64,000 nucleotides of DNA, taken from Pomphorhynchus laevis (lineage: Eukaryota; Acanthocephala; Palaeacanthocephala; Echinorhynchida; Pomphorhynchidae). The stretch lies in assembly GCA_012934845.2 (NCBI GenBank), contig WNNJ02002859.1, positions 62,001-126,000 of the forward strand. Direction: 5' to 3'. The notes beneath the pieces are model-generated. The model ran no database searches. It was not told the DNA's origin and saw nothing but the letters and a program-made list of their open reading frames with translations. Positions within the stretch are counted from its first letter, which is position 1, and each line of letters begins with the position of its first letter. Positions 34,950 through 46,500 of the stretch are shown here, piece by piece. A program made the position numbers and the translations under genes.

Positions 34950-37900
34950 AATTATTGACAAAGAATCTAGCATATGCCAGAGCAAAATCACTACGCCGAT
35001 GTCGTTACACTTTAATTCAAATAAGGAACCAGACGTAATAGATGCTTCAAGTTCGACTCGCATTTGGACACGAGGACATAAACATTCACGGACGGTGTAT
35101 AAACAAAGAAGAAATATCAATGACAGCACTGTGATGGCAAACGACAAGGATAAAGTTACACCTGCGAATATTCCTAAATGGCCTTCACCTTTATCTGACA
35201 TATTCGCGGAACACAGTCCTAAGAACCACAATATATTGATTTCTACTCCTGTTTGACCAAAGAATTATTGAAGCAGCCTTTAATTAGAACGCATACAAGA
35301 GACGATGATAGAGTGTGCAATGATGTGGCAGTCGGAAATGAAAATGAACTGAAATCCAAGGATTTGACAGATAAGACATTTGTTGAAATTATCAATATTA
35401 GGAATCGTGCTAGAAACAGAAATAATTGCGTAATTTTTGCTAACATCACTGAATCTTCTGCAGACAACGTTCAGACCCGTGTGGATGATGACGTAGTTTC
35501 TATTCGTAAGGTCTTTTCGGATATATTCGTTCAGGGTGAAGATAATATTGCGCGTAGTCTCAATGTCAAAAGCTTATTTCGTCTTGGTAAAAAAGCACAA
35601 CATAAACCACGATTACTTAAAGTAGTATTTGATTCTGCAGATAATACAAGAGCAGTTTTAGATAGAGGTTATCGCTTGAAAGGTAAGACGACAAAAATTT
35701 TTAAAGATCTCTCGGTTGAGGAAAGATTGTTGCTTAATAATGCTCGTGCTAATCTAGCATTTAGAAGATCGAATGGGGAGACTGATCTAATGATAAGAAA
35801 TTTTCGAGTAGTTCGTCGGCGACCATTCGTGCGTTGGCGAGTTTGGAGAGTTCTTCGAGGGATTCCGTTATACAATTAGGAAATCTAGCGCGCATTGATA
35901 TCGCATCCAACATTACTACTCAATTACCCTCTGCTTCTGGTATTAGTGTCGCCTATACTAATTTAAGGAGTATTTTACCAAAATTCGATGAACTTAAGGC
36001 ATGGGTCATCTTAAATGAACTAGCGATCCTGGCTCTCACTGAAACATGGCTGCATCGTGATATCCCTGATGGTTTAATTGCTATTATGGGATATAATTTG
36101 GTGAGAGCTGATAGAGAGTCTCGGAAGGGTGGAGGTGTTGCGCTATATATTACGACATCCTTAAACATTACTTCCACTCGTAATTTTAAAAATGAACTGG
36201 GCACGTGTGAGTTTCTCTCAGTCATTGTTTCACACTTCGGAGGTCCCTTATGTATTGCCGTGTGCTACAGGTCGCCGCAATCATCCGTATTGAGTCATGA
36301 ATTCTCTACACTAATTAGTCACTGTTCTGAGCTTGAAGAATATCTACTAGTTGGCGATTTTAATATACCCTCAGCTGGTCACATCGGGAATTATGTTTTG
36401 GATAGTAGTTCTTCCAAGTCAGATGTGGATTTGTGGAATTTTCTTACAAATGATCTCATGTTAGAACAACATGTGCAGTCGCCCATCAGATTCGCGCAAA
36501 ACCAGGAATCTTGTCTAGATTTGGTATTTTCCAAATTAATTACAAGTGTGGGTAATATGAGCTATCAGAGTCCTATTAGATTGAGCGATCATTGCATGAT
36601 CTTATTCAATTATTTTCCTAGGTGTATGATCCCAAAACGTGATAATTTGATAGTGTCGAATAAATCTTGGCAACAAATTGATGAAAACTCATTACGAGAG
36701 GCGGCACTAAGAGCATCATTCAACTGTGCTAGTGAAGACATTGAGGTAAGGTGGCATCTTATTGAATCAGGTTTAGTAGCTCTTGCAGATAAGCTTGCAC
36801 TACTCCATAGAGTACCAAAAAGTAAAGCTATATACCCTCCTTGGTTTGACACTGAATTGCGATATGCTCTCAAACATAGGAATCGTCTATTTGAACTAAG
36901 CCGTCATCAGAATAATTTTAAAAAGCGGCATACAATGTTCCGTAATTTCGTCAATCGCCTTAAGATTACAAAAAGGCAAATTTTTGAAAATCAATTAGGA
37001 TCCAGAGCTCTGCTACCAGCTATTTCATATTTAAGAGACGGTAACACTTGAGTGACATCGCCAGACAGCATGGCAGAATTGTTTGCATCCGCTTTTGAGC
37101 TGACACGAGATGCTTTCTCTAGTATATGTGGAGATGCAGCATCACAACAGGTAGAAATTGGTTCTCCAGTTTTAACGATAACAGCACTGATATTCACCCC
37201 CGACTTCTTAAGTTGCTTGCTCCTGTTCTGGCTGAGCCATTAGCCTCCATATTTGAGCTGAGCTTGCGCATTTCGAAGTTACCTGCTGCAACTAGTGTTG
37301 TATGCAAAGTGATTGAGCGCATACTAAACAGACGCATATATGATCATTTGAGTTCGCTGAGAATTCTCAATAATGCACAGCATGGATTTCGCCCTCGGCG
37401 TTTATGTCTTACAAACTTATTACATGCTCGCGAAGATTGGGCTGGACATGTTGCTAACGGGTACTGTATCGACGTAATATTTCTTGACTTTAGTCGGGCT
37501 TTTGATAGGGTGCCCCACAAAATGCTAATTTCCACCCTTGAGTCTTATAAAGTCAATCGCTCCATTATAAGCTGGATTCAAGATTTTCTTAAAGATAGAT
37601 CCTTTGCTGTTCGTGTAGGTCAATGCCTATCGTCTTATCGTCCTATCACCTCAGGAGTACCACAGGGATCAGTCTTAGGACCCTTGTTGTTTAACATATT
37701 TATAAATCAGCTACTAGATTTAATTGAGGATTGTAGTGTTTTAGCTTTTGCCGATGATGTAAAGGTATGGAAATTGATTAAAACCAACAAGGATCGAAAT
37801 GACTTTCAAAATATCCTAAACATTGTGTATCGATGGTCTTTAAACACTGGAATTTCATTGACTATTACAAAGTGCGCACATATGAGATTAGGTCATAGCA

Positions 37901-38682
37901 ATGTGAGTCAAGAATATTTTATCGGCGATGAGTTTGTTGTTTCCACGCAGTCCATTCTGGATCTTGGTATAATTGTTCAAAACAATCTGAAAACACGTGC
38001 TAACACTGATAGGATTTGTAACGCAGCAAGAAGAATGACCTATATTGTCAAAAATTGCTTTAAAGATTTATCTCCCGTTTGTGTTGTGCGTTTATATAAT
38101 GCTCTTATAAGACCGATATTAGAATATGTGTCGCCAGTAGTCTTTCCGTGTACGCGTGCAGAACTTGATCAATTAGAGCGCATACTTCGACGGTTTACGA
38201 AATTATGTCCTCAGGTACGATATCTTCCCTATGAGGCACGAATAAAAAGTTTGAATATGCCGACAGTGCGTGAAAGGTTCCTTCTTTTCGACCTTCTAGC
38301 TATGTATCGACTAGTTAATAAAGATGAAAATTTTCCAGCAAATAGAGTTGAACTCAATGAACGGGATGGACGTAGAGGGCACTCGAAAGTACTAGTAGTA
38401 CATGAGCACGGAAAATACCCTCGTCATTTCCGACTGTCTCACCGAGCGGTGAATATTTGGAATCGTCTTCCAGTTGATGTCGTTGCGGTGCATACAATCA
38501 ATGAATTTAAATCCAATATAAAGAACTGGATTCGAAATGAGAACGAATGGTGGTTGCTGCAGTACCCATGGTTCTGATATATATACTGAACGATTTTTTT
38601 GATTTTTTTCTTGTATTTATTTGTTTTTTATGTGAGCGGTCAAAACAGCCTTATGGCTATGACCTGTATTAATAATAATGTT
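34950..38682 (+). mobile_element. CR1/jockey-type LINE H, nearly full length
   Basis: ORF1 runs through about 34999-35256 and 35253-35879 (one frame change near 35254) and ends with an RNA-binding-like block (KVVFDSADNTRAVLDRGYRL, LNNARANLAFR). ORF2 starts near 35834, overlapping ORF1 by 46 bases. It begins with the APE endonuclease: TNLRSILPKFDEL, LALTETWLH, GGVALYI, CYRSPQSS, LLVGDFNIP, SDHCMI. An in-frame TGA at 37049-37051 and a frame change near 37170-37240 follow. RT blocks are VICKVIERILNRRI-like (VVCKVIERIL), FLDFSRAFDRVPH, SGVPQGSVLGPLLFN and FADDVKVW, then the end WNRLPVDVVAVHT and a stop at 38577. Between LPAATS and VVCKV about 30 residues usual in this family (the NYRPISL block) are missing. 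The 3' end has a stem-loop and AATAATAATG. Confidence 0.92.
38638..38664 (+). ncRNA. 3' stem-loop of LINE H
   Basis: 27 bases, the same length as in LINE G: outer stem GGTCA/TGACC, inner stem AGCC/GGCT, loop TTAT. Compared with G, the outer pairs G-C and T-A are replaced by A-T and G-C, so pairing is kept while sequence changes. Confidence 0.65.
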
Positions 38683-39080
38683 TCTCGATGACATAAGTCG
38701 GCCTGGTCCCATACAATAAATTCCAGAGGCCCGATATTCGCATCGTTTAAGCCCAAAATTGTGTGAATACTCGTATTTTGAGCGTTCTGAATCGTAATGG
38801 GGTTTGCTCGAGTCGTGTTATAAATGCTTGACCGGTTTTGAAATATATCCGTTGTGTGAAGGGACAGGTTGATTGTTCGTTCATGGTTGGTGCAGTTTGT
38901 TGCTCTGCAGTTTGCACATGCACGTTTCTCTTTAGCGCATTTGCAGCCTTTACACTTGGCTGCCTGCCCGTTGCAAGTGCAACACAACATCAAGCTCGAG
39001 GGTTTCCCTTTCGGTAGTTTTTATGTCGGAGGTAAAACGGCTGGACCGATTAATTCAAACGAAATGACGAGAAGGGCTCG
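38683..39080 (-). mobile_element. RLE-type element J, 5' end
   Basis: On the minus strand from about 38995: LMLCCTCNGQAAKCKGCKCA, then EKRACANCRATNCTNH. The cysteine spacing C-x2-C-x-C-x6-C-x2-C-x4-C equals that of element C's N-terminus. It is cut at 38683 by the 3' end of LINE H and resumes at 34940. Confidence 0.75.
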
Positions 39081-39221
39081 AGCGACTTTTGTAAGTATGT
39101 TAGTGGGCTTTTGGATATGAGGTTTCCCGAATCGTCGCCAAGTACAGCTAGACAACGCAGTATTGTAAGTATAAATTTATCATTAAGAAATTTTTAAGCG
39201 GTTGTGAGTAATAGTTGATGC
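39081..39221. other. Short unassigned stretch between J and the minisatellite
   Basis: Likely 5' flank or leader of element J. Nothing specific seen. Confidence 0.3.
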
Positions 39222-39400
39222 GTCGTGCGCTCTCAGGCGGTTTCGGGCGCTCTCAAGCGGCATCATGCGCTCTCAGGCGGCTTCGTGCGCTCTTAGGCGG
39301 CTTCATGCGCTCTTAGGCGGTTTCGTGCGTTGTAATTTCTAGTTGCTGCGTCGTGCGCTCTCAATCGGCTTCGTGCGCTCTAAGGTGGCTTTGTACGAAT
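39222..39400 (+). repeat. GC-rich minisatellite, ~21-bp unit, about eight units
   Basis: Units of the type GCGCTCTCAGGCGG followed by TTTCGT or CTTCGT. Six are contiguous (39227-39328); two to three more follow a TTGTAATTTCTAGTTGCTGC spacer that itself resembles the start of the array (AGTTGATGCGTCGTGCGCTC). A short inverted-orientation copy is at 820-900. Confidence 0.8.
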
Positions 39401-39479
39401 GTAAGAATTTATAATCATCAAGACTATTTTTTAAAGTGAATAATAATATTTTTTTAGAAAGAGATTTATTATTACAAAA

Positions 39480-42235
39480 AATAAGAAAAATGTTAACTGT
39501 ATACAATTGTTACTCCCTTAGCGAGCAGACCGGTAAATTTACCACGGCACGATCTTGCACAACGTAACGGTACTGAAACTATTCTGGCCATTAAAAATCC
39601 AAAATCTACGCGGATGTCGGTTATGCACACATTGTATAGGCGATTGTTTTATTTCAGACTCAATTTGTGCAATTTTGAAAATTATCTGCGCGTCGTCACC
39701 CAATGCTCCATTACATGATCTAACGAAAGCGTAAAAGTTTGCGTCTTCAAACTTTAAAACTAGTTTACAGTACTTTCCTAGTTTTCTTTTCGCATGGTAA
39801 AATAGATTTGAATGAGGATCACTTGAAGAATATAATAAAGCTAAGTGATTGTAAATGCAAATGTCAAAGAGAGACTGCTCAATCATATCAGCAAATAAGC
39901 CATTGCATTCTATGTCTAATATAGCATTAATGTCTAGCGTCGTAGTCGATCTTTCGAATACAGTGTTACTTGGTAAGCTGCGAAGTACAGGTACTATCGC
40001 CACAGATGTTATAACTAGGAAAAACATTTTAGCCAAAAAGTTTCTTACGATATTATGTCTTACTGTAGGAAGATTACCAATTTGGCAGGAAAGACTATGA
40101 CATATATCGAACGTAGCACCACAAGTACAATTTACTGGTTGATTCGGTGAAGGCCATCTGTATCTCACGTCTAAGGCATCCTGAAATTGACTTAACCCAA
40201 CGTGTCGTCCAAACAAATCTGACGGTTTTGCGGAGAGTCATTTTGAAGCACCATGAATTCATACGTTCTTCAACGCTAAAAGATATCGATTATCTGATTT
40301 TTTCAGTGACAATAATTTTCTATTATTCCTATCATTATTTTCCTCACGAATTAAGGCTGCAGTGTTAGCCTTAAAGATTTGATGTTGTTGGTAAAACAAC
40401 TATCTATCTGAAGTAGTAGATTGCACATCTTTTGTGAATTGTAAAATTTGTTTTGAGGGTGTCTGCTGGATCTTCAATTCCTAGTCCTCCAAATCGCTTT
40501 GGAAGAAACATAATTGCAAAGATTCGCTATTTGATGGCATTCCTGTAATCGTCGGAATAAGTTGATTTGAAATTGCGTACGTTAAGACAGAATAATTATC
40601 TTTACAGCCCTTACAGGTTCTTTGCACATAGGACCACTTATATTGTAATGACTGCGTAAGGGATATGTACGCTATATGAGGATTTACTTTCGCGACTTTT
40701 GTTAGGTTAGAAATTAAATTCAACCATCCTTTGATTTTTTTTCTTGACAAAATCATCAATAAAGCAATCACTTCCAATTGCAGAACCCAAAACTTGGGTG
40801 CCATTTGAAATTATTTTCACTCCACCTTATTGAAAATATGATTTTGCCTGCAATAAATTTTCGTCGTGTACGACAATACGACATTTTCTCACGTTAAGAT
40901 AAAACCCAAATTTGTGAACTTCTTGATTAAGCAGGTCCCATACTTTTCTTAAATTACCAATAGATCCTGCACAATTCGCATCGTTAGCGTACCATCTATG
41001 TGAAACTTCTGGTATATTCTCCTTAATTAAATTGATAAGTGGGATTGAAGATGCTGCTAACGCGAGCATAGAGATAGGATCGCCCTGGGTAAAACCTTTC
41101 TTCGACAGAATTAACTCGTCTCCAACACATAAAGTCGTGGGATCTCTATAGAAACTGCTTAGTAATGTTGCCATCGACGGACATATACATTTAATGTTTT
41201 CCGGAGCTAACTTCCGATTAATGCGATTAAATACATTCGAAGCATCAACTTGTAAAATTGCAGAGTTAATTGACTTTCTGAACATTTCCGATAATGAGTG
41301 AACGGTAGCTTCAATGCCACACTGCTGACCTGCGCATAATTGCTCGACTCCGGCGACTGATTGCAAATCCTCTCGAGTGCGATTGCATAAAACTTTACCA
41401 ATTATTCTCTTTACTACATCTCCTATCCGAATTGAACGTACACCTGGATGTTATCCAAAGGAATTAGTCGACTGGCAGTAAAAGCCGCTGGAGAGTCAGG
41501 TGGCAGCGCCTTGCTGGCGAGTATCGCAAAGTTGGTCATGCTTTCCGATAGTTTGACTGAGCTGAATTTATGACTGAATTTAGAAGTATTTGCCATTGGG
41601 ATGCCCCTAACTCATAGGGACCTGCAGATCCATGGGCACGATGAATGGCTATTACTATATCATTTCTGAAATTGACTGGTAATTTATTGGATTGTGAGAT
41701 ATCATTCCAGATATCGGTAGTTTTAATATTAACTCGGAACACATTTTTCTTGAGGTCGGGGTGCAATTGCTCAAGCTTTTCTCTGACATAAATGTCCTTA
41801 ATATGGTCTTCTAGAGAAAGTATATTTGTTTCTGCTTCAGGTTTCATCAGCAAATGCATAGTGGTACCAGTTTTAGCCAGACGCATTAGTTTACAAAATT
41901 TGCCAATCCAATTGAAACTTAAAAGTGTATGTTATGATTTACGATTAGTGCATTCGATTTGTAGATAACAAGCTTCTGAGTATAATTCAGACAAGCATCA
42001 ATCTTTCCAGAGTTTTAGTCTACGCTGAATGTTCAATCGCACAATTTTGCAGCCTGAATTTCGTGTTCGTTGTAAAATCAGTTGACATAACACAATCATA
42101 GTTTTGAGTGTAAGTAACATCTCCGATAAATTTATATAAGCTTCTGTGTAATGATCAGATAGAGTATCAACAAAGGTGATTACAGCATTACATTTGAACA
42201 ATCGGTAAAAAGATTCGGGCGCCATTTATTATATA
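39480..42235 (-). mobile_element. RLE-type non-LTR retrotransposon I
   Basis: Minus-strand order: APESFYRLFKCNAV (42225, equivalent to SPNVFHLPRC of element C, so the cysteine cluster is missing by 5' truncation); linker DIVIAIHRAHGSAGPYELGA (about 41640); RT blocks AILQVDASNVFNRINR (about 41245), GFTQGDPISMLALAA (about 41090) and RWYANDANCAGS (about 40990); then CTCGATFDICHSLSC (about 40120), RHNIVRN, the endonuclease pair in LDIECNGLF ... LFDICIYNH (about 39920), and the final GALGDDAQ. The RT active site reads YAND in place of YADD. There are several frame changes and a missing stretch around 40220-40480. Same family as C and J, but a separate copy. Confidence 0.87.
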
Positions 42236-42817
42236 ATATTAAAATATCGTAGTTATAAATTTTATTAGATTCAGCCCATTTTCATTCATTGCATTTACAA
42301 ATAGCTTTTCGAGATTTCTTATGTAACACCCTGTAATTAAGGTAAGCGAGTCAGTTTAGTCAATATTTATATTCGACCAAGGGAGATACATAAAAATCTC
42401 AACCTCCTGTATCGAATAATTCGTAGTGATTATGACATTATATTTGATGACTTCAACGATAGAACTGGCCGCTGGATCAAAGCGGCACTCAGCAAAGCAG
42501 GGTATTATTACTTTATTCATATACCACCTTCACTCACCTTTCATTGCACAACTATCAACTATCTCCTCGGCATTCTATTGCTTCATCAAAAGTGGTTACT
42601 TAATCTCTTCTGTATCGAATAGCCATGTTAGCAATTGTCCACTTTGCACGTTTTACTTTGATGATGGTTACAAGAACACGATATCATACTGCGAAGAAAA
42701 TGCCATCAGCCGGGCTTTAATAATTTTTAATAATAATATTTAATAATCTAATAATTTCTTTTTCATTAGAAATTGATTACGGTGAAATACTAATTTCGTT
42801 TTACAGCAGTAATCTCT
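42236..42817. other. Unassigned sequence with a 105-codon open segment
   Basis: The plus-strand open segment 42426-42743 shows SNCPLCTFYFDDG, which has two cysteines, but matches no family I recognise. It could be a host exon or decayed element sequence. Confidence 0.25.
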
Positions 42818-42993
42818 ATAATTATTAGAGCTGGATCAAAGAAAAGAGAAAATTATTTTTGATATTTCGTTAACTTCTGTTAGCTTCCAGAAGAAAATTA
42901 CCTGATTTACTGTAATTTTCTGAAGATGCTAGCAGAAGTTAGCGAAATATCAAAAATAATTTCCTCATTTCGTTGATCCAGCTCCAATAATTA
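42818..42993. repeat. Near-palindrome with hammerhead-like arms
   Basis: Outer ends ATAATTATTAGAGCTGGATC and GATCCAGCTCCAATAATTAT mirror each other; inner ends are GAAAATTACC and GTAATTTTC around CTGATTTACT. The right arm carries the intact plus-strand ribozyme motif (42920-42951), the left arm a minus-strand version (42861-42890) with a changed core. Confidence 0.7.
42920..42951 (+). ncRNA. Candidate minimal hammerhead ribozyme, third copy
   Basis: CTGAAGA, T, GCTAGC, AGAA, GTTAGC, GAAATATC, then AAAAATAATTTCC. The same core and stem II as at 8178, inside the palindrome 42818-42993, 0.6 kb upstream of the K2P start codon. Confidence 0.58.
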
Positions 42994-43583
42994 TTTATCA
43001 ATAATGGATCGTTATCAACCATTTAAAAAACAGTAATCTCAATTAATATATGTTCGTTTAAAAAATAAAATATATTAAATATAACATGTATTAAGTCGTA
43101 CGATTACTATTAATGAAGCGTGACAGTACATCTCGAACCACATGTTTTATATCCTAAGATAACGTAAGCCACAAACAGGAATTACTGCAAAATCCTCTTT
43201 TAAAAGGATTTAAATTCTTTTAAATTCTCTTTATTAACTGGAAACTAATAAATTGTAATTAACGTTATCTTTTTAATGATAATTATATAAATTAATGATA
43301 ATTTTATATTATAATTTTTTATTATATATTATATAATATATTTATATTTATTTTATATAATATTATATAATATTATATCTATATTCATGATAATGACATA
43401 AAGATTTAAAATAATGCGTATTAATATAAAAATAGTGAATTACTTAATATTCTGGTTTAACTGACATTATTATAGCATGCAATAATAAATATAATTAAAT
43501 TTAAAATTGAAGTGACTTTTATTTAGAAGATTTACTAACTCTGTGAAAATTCCATATGCGATTACACTAGATTGGAAAGTTTA
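42994..43583. other. AT-rich upstream region of the K2P gene
   Basis: Contains long TATATAAT runs (43290-43380). The K2P promoter or 5'UTR intron should lie here or further left, but no specific element can be named. Confidence 0.35.
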
Positions 43584-46500
43584 ATGCGCAGGGCATTTGT
43601 AGTTGCGTGCTGGCGTAATAATTCAAAGATCACGCCATGTTCGGTTATAATATACGTCGTATATCTGCTGATAGGAGCGTTAATATTTTCACTAATTGAG
43701 CAAGAAGATGAACGAAATGTTATACAAAATTACCAGACAGTAAAACTACAATTTATGACTGATTATAACATAACAGGTAATACTTTTTATCAGCAAATTG
43801 AGCTTAAACTTTATACTTATAATGGTCTTTATGATTGCGATTATGTAAGTGTTTATGGCTTCAGTTGAATATATCAAGTCAAACAAATTTTAGTAATTAA
43901 AACTGCTCAATTTAAAGTGGATTCCTATGGAAAGCACGGCTAGAGCCGTGTTTCAGACTGAGTTCTGTGGATACTGAACCCATTGTATACCTCGGTACTG
44001 GTCGAGCCCAATCTTTATAAATCAAAAATAAAGATAAATAATAAATAACTATATTAGATTTTATACAAATTTAAAATTGAGATTTAAAAAATTCATATTT
44101 TATGAATTGACTAATAAATAACAGACGTTGTATCAGAATAAGGATTAGAGATCATCAAATGGAACTGCTATGTTATCAGGTTTCGACCCCTATTCCTCGA
44201 TCCAACTTACCAGCGGGACAAAATACGCGCTAATTTCGTATTTCCTCTGATGAATTTTGATTATATATCTTATTCTAAAAGTATCTTATAGTATCTTATA
44301 GTATCTAATAGTATCTTATAGTATCTAATAGTTACTATCTAATAGTTATCTATTAATAGTATCTAATAGTATCTAATAGTATCTTATAGTTAACTATTAT
44401 CTTATCTAATAGTTACTATCTAATAGTTATCTATTAATAGTATCTAATAGTATCTAATAGTATCTTATAGTTAACTATTATCTTATCTAATAGTTACTAT
44501 CTAATAGTTATCTATTAATAGTATCTAATAGTATATATTAATAGTATCTTATAGTATCTTATTCTAATACCAAGTATATTATTTATTATCCATTCATAAA
44601 AATTTTCCGCTAATGATTTTAAATTTAATTTTGATATTATTGTGTTGATTTATATATTTTACTATTTATTTACTATTATTTAATAATTAAATAATAAAAT
44701 TAATAATTGTTTTTAGATTTTCTATAATTTAAATCAAGTTAAAATAAAAAATTGAAATTTAAAATAAACGTCATTTTTATGAATTGACTAATAAATAACA
44801 TACGTTGTATCAGAATAAGAATTAGAGGTCATCAGGAGGAACTGCTATGCTATCAGATTTCGGCTCCTAACTCATCTACCCAACATAGCAACGGGCCCAA
44901 ATACGTGTTAAGAACGTATTTCTCCTGATGAATAAAAATCAGTTTTTTATGAATTGACTACTAAATAACAGACGTCGTATCAGAATAAGGATTAGAGGTC
45001 ATCAGGAGGAGCTGCTATGCTATCAGGTTTCAGCCCCTATTACTCGACCGAACAGCATCAGGCCAAATACGTTCTAATAATGTATTTCCTCTGATGAAAT
45101 TTGATTATCTAGTATCTTATTCTAATACAAAGTATATTATTTATTATCCATTCATAAAAATTTTGCGCTAATGATTTTAAATTTATTTTTATAATATTTT
45201 GTTGATGTGTAATTCTCTAATAAAAGAAAAATAAAGATTCATCAAACTTGCTTGACAATTAGCAGAAAAATAATAATGTTGTATCAATAATTCATAGTTT
45301 TAGTATTTCATACAGGTATTTCAGTATTTCAGTATTTCTGATCATCTCCCACATCTACCGTGTTGGAGATAATCAACATCTAGCTTCCAGCTTTGACGCA
45401 AAGGCAACATTCGCATAATATAAATGAATCATTACAAATGGTTGGCAGAATTTCTTCCAGATATTTGTTAGAACCATTCTAATTTGCAGCTAATGTATAC
45501 AATATATGTGTGATGTCTTGGCTTGAAATTATCCCTGATCTATTTAATTTTCGGCACAATATCATTTTATTAATTTAAAATGAATAACATCTCATTTTAT
45601 TTTAATTTTTATTAAAATTGAAATAAAAATTTTAAATAATTAATGATTTTATAATGTATAATACATTCGATATGGATTTAAACAAAGTTAGTACAATAAT
45701 CAAAAAACAAACACACTTTGATTGTAGCAAATGCGGAGGAAAATCACATTTTGCTCTATTAATAAAATGAATTTTAGAAACAGAATGATTTCATTACCAA
45801 AATGATATCAACCAAATATTGTCATTAGAAAGCCAGTAAAAGCTAAAAAGTTAATTTGTGCTTTAATTTTGAGATCATATGATTATAGCAGTGACTAATT
45901 ACCTAGAAGCAGTGACTAATTATTTCCAAGCAATGACTAATTACCTAAAAACAAAATTTATCAAATGAACGATTAGTTGACATTTATCTGAATTTATTCG
46001 ACAAATAGCTGAAAACATTAAAAAAATAATATTTGCTGATGCAATGCTTGCGATTGAAGCTTATTTTATCGTATCTTTAACAAATTGATTGTTGATTAAA
46101 ATTATAATTGAAATTTGAGTACATTAATACATCAATTACGATTTACTAAAAATATAAGATAATGTGCGATTCTGAAAACCCTGATTATAATCGATGAGAT
46201 TTATCGATGAGGCTTATAATTTCAAAACTCTGCTTAAATATTAAATAACAAATAATAATATTAAATAATATTATTATAAATAATATTATTATAAATAATA
46301 TTATAAATAATATTATTATAAATAATATTATAAATAATATTTAAAATTTTTTCCCATTAAGTAGTAATTTTATAATAATAATAATTTTATTATATTATTT
46401 ACTTATAAATAATATTTAAATATTATTATAATTTAACCCTTTTTGTTAAAAATAGAAGCAAATCTTAACAAATTTATATTTCAATTGGTTGAGCTGACAA

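Noticed and set aside
34990-35260. Separate host gene upstream of LINE H
   Set aside because: It runs directly into ORF1 of LINE H, overlapping the next frame by four bases, so it is best read as the frame-shifted start of ORF1.
39222-39400. CRISPR array
   Set aside because: Units are contiguous with no unique spacers, and the setting is a eukaryotic genome.
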